In this document: positions 1-18,400 of the stretch, in pieces
Position numbering within the stretch: position 1 is the stretch's first letter
How the letters are laid out: the number at the start of each line of letters is the position of its first letter
Source of the DNA: Otis tarda
Taxonomy: Eukaryota; Chordata; Aves; Otidiformes; Otididae
Assembly: GCA_026413225.1 (NCBI GenBank)
Contig: CM048553.1
Location: forward strand, 47,222,001-47,286,000
Reading direction: 5' to 3'
Length of the DNA stretch: 64,000 nt
The notes under the pieces: generated by a model
What the model saw: only the letters and a program-made list of their open reading frames with translations
The model's database searches: none
What the model was told of the DNA's origin: nothing
Program-made: the position numbers and the translations under genes

Positions 1-5138
<5,138 letters not shown>

Positions 5139-5370
5139 CCCCACAGCTGCCTGCCTATTGCAGTTTCATCTCTACTGTCTCCAAATTATAAATAAATATA
5201 TATATTATAAATATAACCTTTGTGTAACCCTGAATTACAAGAAATGTTTTCAGCTTTTCTTTTCTCCCTCAGAATTGTCAATCCCTTTTTTATAAGTGTG
5301 GTAAAACTTTACAGAACAAACTGTGGCTTTATAAAATAAAGGTATTTCTAAGCAAAACACCTGTCAGATG
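5139..5370 (+). terminator. TMEM108: TMEM108 3' UTR and poly(A) signals
   Basis: Canonical AATAAA hexamers occur at 5191-5196 and 5335-5340. The second is followed by a GT-rich stretch (about 5370-5395), so it is the likelier main cleavage signal, giving a 3' UTR of only about 220 bases. Confidence 0.7.
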
Positions 5371-5978
5371 GACTGTGTTCTTCACTGTCATTTACAATCT
5401 GCTGCTAAATATGCTTGGTCTGGAAGAATATTGGGTGAGGCTGGTTTTGGTGCAGGCAGCATGTGTTGGGTACGGCATCCTGCATCCTACGTAACGTCGC
5501 TCAGCCTGGCCATGAGCATTCCTGCTCAGTGACCGTCCCTTCTCCTACTGTAAAATGACTTTGGTCACTCCTTTCCTTTAGATTGCCAAGCTAGCATACA
5601 AGCCTGACAGGACCAACTCGGCTGCCAGAAGCAGTCCATACAGCTCATAGGCCAAGTCTTGTATCCTTTGCATGACTCTAGCACTGCCTGAGCACCAGCT
5701 GGGATGAGCCCTTCAGAGTCTCCCTTCCAGTTAAACCCAGCCGGGCTCTGCCAACTTAGCAGGGGGAGAGCAGAGAAGCTGGGCTACAGTGGGATGATAA
5801 GCAAACCTGATGCACCCATGGGATCCCAGGCCACACAAGAAACAGGCAAACCCATTGGGGTAGTAAAGTTACCCCATGACTTTTTTATGTTACCTTCTTC
5901 ATACTTAAAGAGGACAACCAAGTTCCAGTTTGAGCTCCAAAACTGTTTTACATGAGCAAGGACAAGAATGACTTTTTT

Positions 5979-6103
5979 CATGGTTTAGTACCTGTGGCAT
6001 GGTTTAGTACCTGTGGCAGCAATGTTAGTGGGAAGATGGTTGGACTAGATGATCTTATATGTCCCATCCAACCATGTGATTCTACGATTCTATGATTCTA
6101 TGA
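5979..6103 (+). mobile_element. CR1 LINE, truncated 3' end
   Basis: The sequence GGTTGGACTAGATGATCTTA, a run like GTCCCATCCAACC, and the terminal GATTCTACGATTCTATGATT repeat form the hallmark 3' tail of avian CR1 retrotransposons. Only the extreme 3' end is present, typical of 5'-truncated copies. Inside it the 19-base segment CATGGTTTAGTACCTGTGG is duplicated in tandem (5979-5997 and 5998-6016). Confidence 0.85.
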
Positions 6104-7191
6104 ACCACACTACACGTTGGATTCATAGCTGCTCCACTCCAGCCCAATGAGTCCTGAATTGTTTCTTGCAGAGCAAACAGCCTCAAAAGAAGACACGTAG
6201 TGTCTCCTTCAAAGAAACAGGAACCTCCTTTGAATTTATCAGAAATCTGGAAATCTGGTGACTGGAGACTCCCACCAATTGAGTGCTGTGGCTTTGACCA
6301 CATTTCCACTTCCCCAGTGTTTTATTTATCTTGTGTGCTTAGAATGCTGGTGCCATTGAATCAAGTTTCCTCATAGCCCCTCTACTCTCTCGGACTTTTC
6401 CCCTTAGGAACAAAACCGCAGTGTTTCAGAGCAAAATGGCATTTCAGTCCTACCCAGTTAAGTGCTAGATTGCAGGCGGTAATAGTGTTAGGGGAATAGT
6501 AGGGGTGAATGGAGCTTAAATGATGGATTCAAAATAGGTCGTTACAAGGAGAGGCTAATATGGAATATAGAATAACTTTGCCTAAATTGATGTTCTGTCT
6601 TTGAGTAACCCAGAACAGTTACTGTGGGACTAATTTTCAGTTTTGCTTCTCAAATTGCATTTTTTCTATTGTTTGGCAAGTGAAACGGCCTCCTTCCTTT
6701 GAGGTCTCAGCCGTCATCTCCCCACCTCTGGCCATCAGTCCTTGTAGATTATTTTCTACCTTCACTCCTCACTCCATCAAGAGCAGGCTGTGAGACAGCA
6801 GGGGTTTGTCCACTGCTCCAGCTGGCTGCTCTGTGACACTCGCTGCTCAGGTTTATTGCTTGGTTGCGTAAAAGGGAAGCTCAGCCAGGACAAGATTAGT
6901 GTAGCATCATTAACCATATGCCTTGTTCAAGGTGAGCCATGGCTCCTACCAGAAAAGGGAATTACAGCAGTGGCACATCTGGTCCAGCTGTTCCCACCTG
7001 CCAGCAGTGTCCCAGTGGCTGCAGTTAGTCAGAGCAACCTGACAACTTTACTAAATGATGGCTGGAATCACACCAAGACATGGCTCCCCTTGGGACCACA
7101 GGGCTGCAGAAGCACTGTTGACCCTCCTTTCTCCCTCTCCCACACATGCACTTCTACTGTGCTGAGGCACAAATCTGAATGCGGGCTTAAA

Positions 7192-7223
7192 TTTCTAATT
7201 TTAAGCTGCCTTAAAATTAGAAA
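7192..7223. other. Perfect 14-bp AT-rich hairpin
   Basis: TTTCTAATTTTAAG (7192-7205) and its exact reverse complement CTTAAAATTAGAAA (7210-7223) flank a CTGC loop. With a one-base bulge the stem could extend several more pairs. It is intergenic, with function unknown. Confidence 0.9.
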
Positions 7224-8870
7224 ATTGTAATGTTATAGAGGCTCCCCTAGATATTTGATTTTCTGCTTAGAATCTGAGAGTAATGCACCACTTCGCTACG
7301 AGTTGACCGGGGCAAGCAGGAAGACATGGCTGTGTATGGACATGGATGGACATTTTGGGAATATATCTTTTCATCGTGGGATAAATGCTATGCAATATAT
7401 TTGCCATCCTCATGATTAAATACTGAATGGCCTCCTGGAAATCACTGGTTGATTATAGAGTAAAAACTTTCTGAGGGTCTTGCCAAGAATGAAAGCAATC
7501 CCATGAGGACCTTCATCTTCTATTTCAACAGGGAGGTGGAGAAAGAGAACGAGGTGACAGAGAATTCAATTCAGTTATTTGCAAAAAAAAAGTTCATAGT
7601 TTTACATTTGTTTCCTGTACATGGTATTGCTTTTGCAAGGCAGATTTTTTTTATTATTATTATTTGACACAGAGCACATACACTGAAAATGTTGTGTAAG
7701 AAATACTGGAGGATTCCTCTCATTTAGCCAGCACAGTTTGCTTGCTAATCTAAATGCAGAATGCCTAGAAACTAGCCAAAAATATTTGCAGAGCTGTGCA
7801 ATGCTGCACTATTCCCAGGCTTCACGCAGCTGGGAAATGGTGACCTGACTAGGCAGTCTCGCAGCGCTCAGACTTAAAAAACAAGGAAACAAACTCCAGT
7901 AGCAAACCCGGTGAGCCAGGATTAGGCACCTGCGGAAGGCAGGGATTTCTGATTGTATTGCATCTCGCCAAAAACTCACCGCCGCCCCTGCACAAACCTA
8001 CGTCGCATTAGGGCAATGCCCAACATCAGCACATTACAGGCGTGCCTGCAAAGATGTGCACACGGTAATCCTACGCTGGAACAAGGCTGGTGTCCCGGTT
8101 GCGAAGCATCCCTGTGTGTAGGTAGAAAAAAGCCACACCTCACATTGTATAGTGAAGGGCCCCGCTGTATCATGCACATGTCCTATAACCCACCCACCTG
8201 ATCACTAGTCGCTAACGAGCAGGGATGTAAAAAGAAGAGGAGGGGAGAACTCCCCCATCCCCTGCAATAAGTCTCAGGGATTGTTTTGCCCCTTTCCTTG
8301 GGTTCGCAGTTGCCTCACTTTGTCGCCACGTTATGCAAAGTGAAATGGGCCCCTGTTGGACAGACCGAGTGCAGCTGATAATGTGTCATTAAACCAACTG
8401 AGCAGGGGTAGTTGTGAGGTTGCTTGTCCCCAGTTAAAATCTGCTGGGTCTGGGGCAACGTGCCTTGCTCAGGCGGTGAAGCCAAAACGTAGAGAAATCC
8501 AGAAGCTGCAGCAGGGCCGAGGCAGCATTCCAGGCTCTGCAGCAGCGAAAGGCTGGCTCGGCTCGGCCACGTCCCTGCCAGCTCCTCAAAACTTTGAGTT
8601 TTTCTCACTTTAGGTAATGTCTTGCTGCAGGACACTCTTCCCGGAGCAAGCACAGGTGTGAGTGCCCAATGCATTTGTAATACGTGTCTAGATACCTGCA
8701 GGTATAAGGGTAGGAAATCATCTGGGTGTCAGTGTAGAAAACACCGCTGGTATTTTAACACGTACGGTGTACTGAATCCCCGTGCTGCTCTGTCCCTGTA
8801 AACACCATTGTGCTTTTCATCTGCCACATTTGCAGTAGCAGCAGCAGAGAGATTTCCCCTGAAATGGGAT

Positions 8871-8877
8871 TGCTGAC
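8871..8877 (+). promoter_or_regulatory. BFSP2: Possible Maf half-site upstream of BFSP2
   Basis: TGCTGAC sits 164 bases before the BFSP2 ATG in a GC-rich proximal region without an obvious TATA box. Lens genes, crystallins included, are known targets of large Maf proteins through TGCTGAC half-sites. The match is only seven bases, so this is a plausible but weak call. Confidence 0.3.
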
Positions 8878-9040
8878 CCAGCGGCCGCCCGGACAATGTG
8901 ACGGGCGCTCCCAGGCAGCACAAAGCCCCCCTTCCAGAAAGCCGTCGCACAAAGCCGAAACCCCACGCGAGCCCCAACCTGCTGGTCTCGGCACATCCCT
9001 CCCGCCAGTGCGGGGCTAGGCGGCCGGGCTGAGCAGCAGC

Positions 9041-9496
9041 ATGCCCTTGCCGAGGCGTCGGTCGTCCTTCCTGGGGCAACAGCCCCCTTCCTCCACGGCC
9101 GAAAGCTCGGGGCCGCCCGGACGCCGAGTGAGCGTTGGAGGTGGAGGGAGCCTGACAAGACCCCCCGGCGTCTACGTGGGCACCGTCCCCACTGGCGGCG
9201 TGAGCAGCTTGGGCACCCGAGTGTCCCGCAGAGCCCTGGGCATCAGCAGCGTCTTCCTCCAGGGTCTGCGCAGCTCTTCGGCCGCTGTGCCCCTGGCCCC
9301 GGGGCTGGAGAAGGGCAGGGCTCTCTCCTACGAGAGCCTGAACAGCTGCTTGGTGGAGTACATCGAGAAGGTGCGAGCTCTCGAGCAGGTCAACCAGGAG
9401 CTGGAGGAGCACATCAGAGTCTACCTGGACAAGAAAGCGGCCAGTGTGGGCAGTTGGGGAGCGTTGCGGGAGAACTGGGAGGCGATTTACCATCAG
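9041..9496 (+). CDS. BFSP2: BFSP2 exon 1 (head, coil 1A start)
   Basis: ATG at 9041 begins [14 protein letters not shown]. The head is rich in Gly, Ser and Arg, and the helical rod starts around residue 96. Donor CATCAG|GTGAGC follows codon 152 in phase 0. Codon use is GC-rich, unlike the later exons. The open frames antisense to this exon (longest at 8729-9493) are composition shadows. Confidence 0.93.
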
Positions 9497-12400
9497 GTGA
9501 GCGCCGGAGTGCTGTCAGCAGCGGGGAACATGGAGGGAGCTTCACGAGTCATTAGCAACCCTGAGCGGCGAGGGTTGATGCTGCTGATGAATGCCGCCTG
9601 ATTTCAAGGCACAGTGCCCTAGACAGAGGGCTTTAAATCTATCTTCATGATAATTAGCATTATCATTTCACAGTGTGTTGTGGAAACTGCCTATTAAGCA
9701 AGAGAATTGCCTCAGGCATCCTGCGCATGGGGCCGATTGAAATGCACCCCAAGGCGCGATAGTCTCAGCTGATTAAAATGGGTGATTCTTTTTTTATTAT
9801 TATTATCATTTTTTTCTTAGCTGTGGTTATTAACACTGAGCAACAAAAAGAAAGCTGCTAGGACTGAATTAGTTTGTGTGTCAACATGATCTCACTACAA
9901 GAACATTTTTTTTTTTAATTAGCAATTCAGATTTTTATTTTATTCTCTCGTTGGCTCAATCACATTTTCAAAAGCTCTATTTATTTAAAAATAATAATTA
10001 CATTGCTACAAATGAGTAACTCCTTCCCTTCTCTTTGTCGCCGCCCCATCATCCCTTCTTCCCACCTTCTCCATACGGCACAGGCTGCGGGGTCTCCAGG
10101 GAAGTGTTTACTGGGGGGGATGTGTGCATGCTAAATGGTGTTTGCATTGCCCTTGTGGACAAGAAACAGTTCCTTTTGCTGACCCGTAAGACCAGTAAGA
10201 CTTCACAGGCTGATGTCCTGCTTGTAGGGAACGTGGGGTTCTGTCCCCTGAGGTCTCGGTGCACCTCACAAGTCCCAGTTTTTCAACTCCCAGTCAGCAG
10301 GAGTGGATGGGATCCTGAAGAGCTGGAGCCCAGCATCTTGCACATCTCTTCCTGGCAGTGCTTGTGCAGGTGCTGAAAATGCCATCGGCAGATCTTCAGA
10401 AAGCCTGAAAGCCAACTTTAAGTTCCTCGAGACAATTCTGCATTTTACCTTGGGCTGGCCATAGTTTTACCTCTGGCAAAAGAAAGAGGGTGCGTTTTTA
10501 CAGTGCACTGCATTTTTAGAGCAGGTCTTCACCCAGACTGCTACAAATAGGGTCTGAACCCTGAATGCAGCATCGAGAACTCCTGTATAAAGATCATGTC
10601 AGCAGAAACGCTCATTTAAGCACTGACTTCTAAAGCTGTTATCTTTTTGTGTTGCTAAATGACATTGCTGCTGCTAATCCTATGAAGCTTCCTGAAGGGA
10701 CTGGCTGCTGAAGGCAATGGGTGCTCTGAATCTGGGGTGCTTACAAAAAGCGATACCCTTGAACCGATCATCTCGCTGAGGTAGACAGGGACTTTGATGT
10801 GAGATGGGTTTTAATGCTTTGCAGCCGCCATCCTGTGTTTTCCACATGAGTGCCCCGTTTTGCAGCTGTAGACCTCACCTGCAAAACCTGCTGGGGCTAA
10901 TGGCTAAGATCAAAAAAGTAGGACCATAGGCACTTATGAAGGACTGCTTGATTTTTCTTTATATGAAACCCCAACATTGTAGTGCAGCTGAACATACTCA
11001 TGTAATAATTTTTCATCCAAATTGCTTTCCTTTTAAGCTTCCTTTATATCGTCATCCTGCCACCTTGCCTCTACCTCCCTTTCTAATGAGTAAATAAGAG
11101 CAGCTCATAGCAAAATCTAGCTTGAATATTGTGCTCTTCCTATATAAAATCAGAAAATTAAAGCTATGTAGTAAAAGCATTTGCAAATGTTGTAGAAAAT
11201 AAAAGAATTAACACAATCCATATCTATTTAACCATTAAAACACATTAGAGAATAGATCAAGTTCTCTGAATTACTTCAATTAAATCTATAAAAGAGGCAT
11301 CACTTAGTGGGTTTTGCCTTTCTCAGATATAATCTGAGCTGTTGGGTACAATTCTGATTAACAGGTTTCTTTGCTTGTTGATATTAAGCATCTAACCAAA
11401 AATGAAAGGAGGACCTCATCTAGCCCAAACACCAATTAACAACTCATTCATCCTGGAGCTAACTGGCAAAGGCATGCCAGCATCAACAGTGAAACTGTCA
11501 CATTTATTAAAACAACATCGAAATCAGTTGCCGCAGAAACGGCTGCAATCACACAAAGTCAGTAGCCTCCTGCCATGACGCGTCCCAGTAGGAAAAGTAA
11601 AAGGTGTTCAGGAGTCAGCTGTAACAGAAATGAGAGGTACCTGGCAGATATATTTCTAGATGTAATTTTTGTAAATATATTTAGATTTTCTGAAGATGTC
11701 CACATCTGCCTTAATGTGACATATCCTTTTTTTCAACCTCCTGCAAAATCTGGGGATCCATTTTGACTCCCAGCCAGCCCCATGCATTCAGCCAGGAGGG
11801 ATGCCCCGCAGCCATAAAACCCATCGAAGCTTTTTGCGTGAAGCAGATGTGAAAGTCTTGGAGCAGAAAGCTTCCCAGGCAGATACCTGTTTTAACCTCA
11901 ATTGCTGTGATAGGAACAGATTTTGAACAAGAAGATGCAAACAAAAATACACAGCTGGGAAGTGCAGTCTAGTCAGGAGCCTCTTCCTCTTCCCCTGCTA
12001 GTGAGAAGACAAGGATGCAGCCACAATAAGACTCTCCTGGTCCCAAAATCAGAAATGTGAGGGGCTCATATCTGCAGCAGGGTAGGAGAGACCCCAGTGG
12101 ACCAGAGATCCCGCTTCCCTCCTTCCCTTCCTGCGATGTATTCCAGCATCCCACATTTCCCACATTGGTAGTTTTCCTCCCACCTGTAACGACTGGTTGC
12201 CAGCATTTCTCCCAACTACAGAGGTAGGGGGAAAAAACATGGCAACGAGTGACTCAGAGTATGAGTGGGGGGTTCCTTCGGGGGGAAAAACGCTCGTGTT
12301 TCATTGCAATTGTCAGAGTTACTACTGCAGCAGGGGATCACTGACAGGAGCTGAATGATGGGAAGCCACTACCCAGCTCACAGCATTAATTATCTGCCTG

Positions 12401-15400
12401 GACAGCTGGTTTGTAGTAGAGCAGGTGGACACAATGGACACACAATAATTGAGACAGGTGCAAAATGGGAGGATCTGGGGAGGAAACCAGGGAAATGAGA
12501 AATCCTTGCGGAGAGGAATTCATGTGACAGAAATACAAATTCATCTCATTTTACCCCAGGCATATTCCATGTCTTCAGGCTTCATCCTGGTCTTCTTGTG
12601 CAAAATTCTGTCTCTAATCAAATGTGCCTCTTCTGCAGAATAGAAGATTGGTTGTAATGGCAATTCTTTCCCGCAGAGCAAGGCAGCACCTGGAAAAAGT
12701 GGACATTTGAAATAATCTCAGCGCATTTACAGAGAGGAGAGGGTAGCTCAGCCTCCGTGACCACTCAATTATGGCTGCGTGGGAGACACAGAGATTTATT
12801 TTGTCTATGAGATGGCACGCAGCACAGTTCAGATCACAGGAATAAACAGAAAAGGAGAAAAAAAGAATCAGCCTCCTGGACCAATTTTATCACTGCTGTG
12901 ACTCCTGTGCATGGTTGCCAGCATCTGAAAGATCTCCGGAGTTTTCTGTAGAGACACTTCTATTTGCACCTGGCCTTACTGTCAGCGTTTAGTCAGTGTT
13001 AATACTAAGCCTGGAGAATATACAGGACTGACAGCCCCAGAAATTGCCACATTTGGACTCGCGCTCAGTAGTTTCTTTGCTGCAGGGCCAGGAGAGCCGC
13101 TGAGCGTTATCTGTAACACACACTAACGCAACACAGTGCATGATTAGTGTCTGTAAATGGGAAAAATAGCATTCTGCCACTTATCTAAGGGCACAACAAA
13201 CTCCTACAAGATGGCACAGAGCTTGGTCAACCGCCCTACAGAAGATGGCAATAAATGAGTTTTAATTATGTCCTCTCAGCCACCCCCAACAGCATCACCT
13301 TGGACTACCTTCACATACAGCTCTGAGGTAGAGGGGTGAGGTTTTCTCCTTGTGTTTAGGCAACATTACAGTTCTTAAAGATCTTTTTATTTTAGGAGAT
13401 ATCTCCTGCTTTGAGAACCAGGCATTTTTTGACACAGTTCTGTTTACTTATAAAATATTCAATGTATAAATGAAGTTGTGCTTTCTTGGATGCAGCAGGC
13501 ATCAGCAAAGGAACCATCGATCTTCTCAGCCCCTCTCCAGGTACTACCTTTCCCAAAGCAATGCAACAAATGCCTCTCTTGCTGCCTTTGGGTTTTCCTC
13601 CTTCAGGCTCTGAGAAGGAGTTCAACACAGAAAGCATGACCGAAAATGTTACGAGTTTACTGCTTGGCATCTGAGCAGCAGGCACTGGGTTGCACGTTTT
13701 TAGCCTGATTTAGCTGTGAATTACAATGTCTTGGAGGCAGTGAGCTGGTATCAACCATTTCTTTCCGTGTGTGGAAGGAAGGACTAGACCAACATCTTCT
13801 GATCTTTCTCCATGGAGGCATCATTTGCTTTAACTCAAGTGAACTTAAAAGCCAGATAATTTTCCATTACATGAATAATTAAACCATGAGATTCACTATC
13901 GCAGGCCACACCTGAGGCCACAAATTCAGCAGCATTCAGAAAAGGATTAGGCATTTGTAAGAACAGCAAAACTATAAAAAGCAATTGATAAAGCATAGCT
14001 AAGAACTTGAAAGGCATAGTAAATCTTGCAATTCCAAACTTGGTCAGATGTCTGTTAAAAATCAAAAGTTGCCAGCCACCAGAGATAAGTTCTCCCCGTC
14101 AGTGTCTGTACCACATCATCCTTTATCAAGGCTGGAGTCTGCCAACTCCCTGGAAGCAGTTGGGTTTCCTTGCTGCCAGTTATAATCCAGTAAATGGGCC
14201 AGTATGTTGATGTAGATTTTGATAAGATTTTTTTTTTGCTAAAAATCAAAATTGTGTTTTCCTGTCCATAAAATCACAGTGAAATCCAATAAAATTGTTG
14301 TTATTTTCTAGTTAAGGTGTTTTATACTACAAATATTCAGTGTTAATTCAAGAGCTGAAAAAAAAAAATAATGTTCAAAAGGTGTATGTGCATCACAGAT
14401 GCAAGTGTTGAAAGACAATACGTGACTTAAAGGAGCTATTATTAGTAATAATATTTGCATTTTTATAAGATTTCCCATTTTGGCCATTTAAATGCCACAC
14501 GAGCATCACAGCATCAGCAACTTAAGTCTCCCAGAAGCCCTGCAAAGCAGGACAGCGTCATCTTCTGCTTTGCAAGAGAAGGATGCAACGTTTAAGTCTC
14601 AGGGCTTGCAGTGCTCTCATTTCCAACAGACACAGAGAAGGGTGTTCCCTAAACTGCTGCATCATGCGTTTTAGTCTGTGTGTCAGCAAAGTGGCTATGA
14701 AGCCGCCTCACTACTGCTGTGTGTTTGCATCCAGCTGTTGATTATTAGGAGAATTAAATCAAACAAAAAGAGCCACTAGATGGAAGTCTTACATCTCTTC
14801 TTCTCAAGCCTAGAAAAAGCCTTTCACAGCTCATGCAAATCAGGGAGAATTTTTCAGGAAACCTGGTTTCTGCATAGAAACTACCATGTAATTATTTATC
14901 CTTCAGGTTCACTGTTGGATTTAAAGCATCCACAGTTGATTTGCAGGAGGGCTGAGAGGCTAAAGCCTGCTGGCTCCCACTATGACATCCGTCCCTGAGG
15001 CCTTCCAAACATTAGACTTTTTAATACCATTTTTACTTACACGGCACAGTTCAGGTCTGTGTGCAGTTTTGGAAAGCCCTGGACTTTCTCACTGAACATT
15101 TGGCATTAGCCGCCCGTCTGTGAAGAGGGGAGTTGGGTGTTGACTGAGTCCTCAGGAGTAAGGTACCACAGCTCTGGTAAAGACATGCTCTGTGGGGCAG
15201 GTAAGACGTCACCTTAAATGTCTCAATAAAACCAGAAGATTACTACTGAAAAGCATTTAAAAAAAAAACCAGCTTGTCTCTGTGCAGAAGCACAAACCTA
15301 GGCAGCGGCAAATCACCAGCTTCTGCTTTCATTGCAGCCCAAAAGCCATTTTACACTGGATTCAACCTCTAAATTTAGCCATTAACATACTTCTGAGTGG

Positions 15401-18400
15401 CAGTGTGCAGCTCACAGGATTTAATGTTGCTTTTTCTCCTGGGATGTTCCCAATTCCCTCAAAGATACTCATTTTCATCAGACTTTAGGTCAGATATTGT
15501 AACCACGTGGGCTCATTGCCGGAGGCAAATGGGCTTGTTTTGACAGGGCAAGACAAATCACAGGGCAGCATTTCTGCTCCCTGATTTGAGTCAGGGGAAA
15601 AAAAAAAAGAAGAAAGCTTGTGTGAAGATCCACACGTGAGCTGGCAGGAAGACAAAATAACTTCTGTAGGAAAAAAAAAAAAAGAAAAAAAAAGAAGAAA
15701 AAAAAACCAACAAAAAATTCAGAGCTTGGGTCAAAGAATTGCCTCTACCATGTAAAAACTAAATGTCTTTTCTCCATCTTTCAGTAGAAACTTGGGTGTC
15801 CTGGTGCAAGGACACCCGAGGATGGCAGAGCACCACACCCCCATAGTCCTGGCTCTGCCCAGTCACTCTGAAATGCTGCAAAAGGGACAATCTGGGGCTG
15901 GGGAGTTAGGCCAGCACTGGTAAAGTGGGGTTGCAAAAAAAGTAGGGAGAAGGAAATAAGGGGTTGAACTATGAAGACGAGCCAGTTCTGTGTGCAAGAG
16001 AGAACACAAAGGTCTTCCGTAGTTGTGTGCTACACAGCAGAACTGACTGATGTGCTGTCACATACCATCTCTTTGCCCACACCTGTGGATTTCATAACAT
16101 CTCTGACTTCTGTGCATTCGCTGCACTAATTTTCTCATGTCTAAACTGGGGCTTTTTTTTGCCCAGAGGCAGCATTCACGGGACTGCTCTCCTCTGTCTA
16201 GATGATGTTTTCATGAAACGTGTTGAAATTGCATGTCCCTGAGATGGTCTATCCCTCTATCATATCGGTTGGAATTGGCCAAGAAATCCTGCAGTTATTA
16301 AAGAAAAATTGGAAGCCTATGCAATGGCATGAGCTCTGTTTCCTTTGGAAGCCAAGCTGAGCTGGAGCTGGCAGGAACAGAGCTCCAGTCTTGGGCTTTC
16401 AGCCACAGCCACCTTCTCTTTTTGTTCCTAACAGTAGGTGAGAAGTAAGCAAACCACTTGTTTTAACTCTTGTGCCTCCTTAGATTTAAAAAATGTAGCA
16501 TGCTTTTAACTTTATTTGGGAATAGGTTATTCCCCCAGATCTCTCCTTATCAGATGCCTCCACATTTCTTATTTGTTTGATCAAGCATTTGTAATACGTT
16601 TGGAGCAGCAAGCCACTTTTCCTGAGGATGAATGTTAATTACCACGTAGAAATGCTTCAGCCTTGCATGTCCACCTCGTCACCAAGGCCAAAGAGCAAGT
16701 AGGACCATACTAAGGCAATTATCCTACTTGCAGTGCTTGCGACAACCTGTCTGGACACAGCCTTGATGTCTTCACATTGCATGGCCTGTTTCACCTCTGG
16801 GGATCAGAGTGCTTCAGGCGATTTGCAATCTCATTTAGTTGCAGGCTTAATTATCTAAAGTAAGATTTCTGCTTCAAAAACTCTCCTGGCTCACTTTAAA
16901 AGCTGCTCTTATTCATGTGGTCGTTTGGTTTCAACCACAAATCTCCATGGGTATCTCCTGAAAAAGATAATAAAGATGTTCAGTTTAGCTCTTCCAGAGT
17001 GACAGCATGGACCATGGGATGGCTGGAGCTCCCAGACCGCTGTTTGCAGAGATGATCATGCCAATCCTTGTACCAAATTCAGCATGTCTTTGGTCATCTT
17101 CATAGCTCAGTGCACATGAGGTTCCAGGGCAGGCAGTGGTCTTTTTTACCTCTTTATCATTTTATATAACCCTCTTGTATCATAACAGGCTACAATGCCA
17201 CAACACTTTCAGGTTTTCTTACTTCTCACGTGCCTCCTGGCTATAAAAGATACCCCCCCGCCAGAGCCATAGCAATGATACCACAGCCTTATTTGCACAA
17301 TCTTTCCAAAGCATTTCACATTCAGTGTAATAATCTTCGAAGACTGCCTGCTTCTCAGGTCTCACATCTATCACGAGAGTTTACAAAATCCCATCAGAGG
17401 AGAAAAATGACACTCTGGGAGCTGAGGACGGCTCGCAGGCGATATGAGCAAGAAGTATTCCTTGGCTCAGTGAAGAGGACAACCCTTAAGAGGACTGCTG
17501 ATATGGGAAGTAGAATAGGAACTGCATAAGTGCTACTTAAACTGTATCTAGAAAAATATAAGTGGGACTTAAATGATGAACATACCTTGTGCACAGTAAT
17601 GAATTCTGCTGCTTGCAACCAGCTGACAATCAGAACAAATGTGTTTCCACAAGAAGATGAATGCTTAGGAGCAATGAACAGTTTGGTGATAAATTGCAGC
17701 CTATTTGTAGAGAATTTGTAAATTCATACATACAAAATTAATTTATTAAATTATCCGGAATGAGTCACTTGAACAGCCCTTGGCTAACGGGTTATTTTGA
17801 GAGCCAAAGCTACGCATCTGCTTAAGATACGCGTACGCTGCGTGTAGCTGATGTACTGAAGCTCTTCATTGCTTGAGCTCTGTTGTCTCTTTCTTCTAGG
17901 TGGGCGAAGCAGTCCTTGAAAATGCTCGTCTTATGTTGCACACTGAGAACATTCAAGCCTGTGCTGAAGACTTTAAAGACAGGTAGTCTTGCGGTGGCAC
18001 CTAGCCGGCCACTTCCTTTGAAATTTTGCCTTGGCAAGTAATTCTTTGTGAATAGAGCAGGCTCATTCTTTTAAGTTGAATATTCAACCACCTGACCTGG
18101 GAGGATTTTTGCAACAGCAAAATAATTATGATGCTAGCATTATTTTGTAAGATTTTTAAGACTTATAGTAACAGAAATGTGCACTAGCAAAATCACTTAA
18201 GCCGTTCTTTTACATACAGACATTGATCTCTGACTGAGAGGTCAGTGTTCATTCAAATTTGAGTCGACATTTTATAAAGGCAAGCATCCATGTGATTGTT
18301 AGTTTTAATTTGCAATGCCACACAAGTGGTTTTGGAAGTAAAAATCATTCTGCTGCAGCAGCTGAGAAGCAAAAACTGTACCACTGCAAATGTCAGTGTG

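Larger units (their letters stand above)
5371..8700. other. TMEM108-BFSP2 intergenic region
   Basis: No gene recognised. It contains a CR1 tail (5979-6103), a perfect hairpin (7192-7223) and an (ATT)n tract near 7650. A 146-codon open frame at 6790-7230 has no recognisable domain and starts at a non-ATG codon. GC content and CpG rise towards BFSP2. Confidence 0.6.

Noticed and set aside
6790-7230. 146-codon open frame between TMEM108 and BFSP2
   Set aside because: It starts at a non-ATG codon and has no domain, splice context or poly(A) signal that would support a gene.
8729-9493. 254-codon open frame antisense to BFSP2 exon 1
   Set aside because: It mirrors the GC-rich coding exon 1, shows Ala/Gly/Gln-rich composition without a domain, and has no splice or promoter support. 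It is a shadow of the real exon.
16080-16150. Possible MIR remnant (ATTTTCTCATGTCTAAACTG)
   Set aside because: Only one short block resembles the MIR core (ttttctcatctgtaaaatgg), and neighbouring blocks could not be aligned, so it was not called.
17230-17529. 99-codon open frame in BFSP2 intron 1, rich in Arg
   Set aside because: It lacks recognisable homology, and the flanking AG/GT positions do not fit the BFSP2 frame, since exon 1 already joins exon 2 in phase 0.
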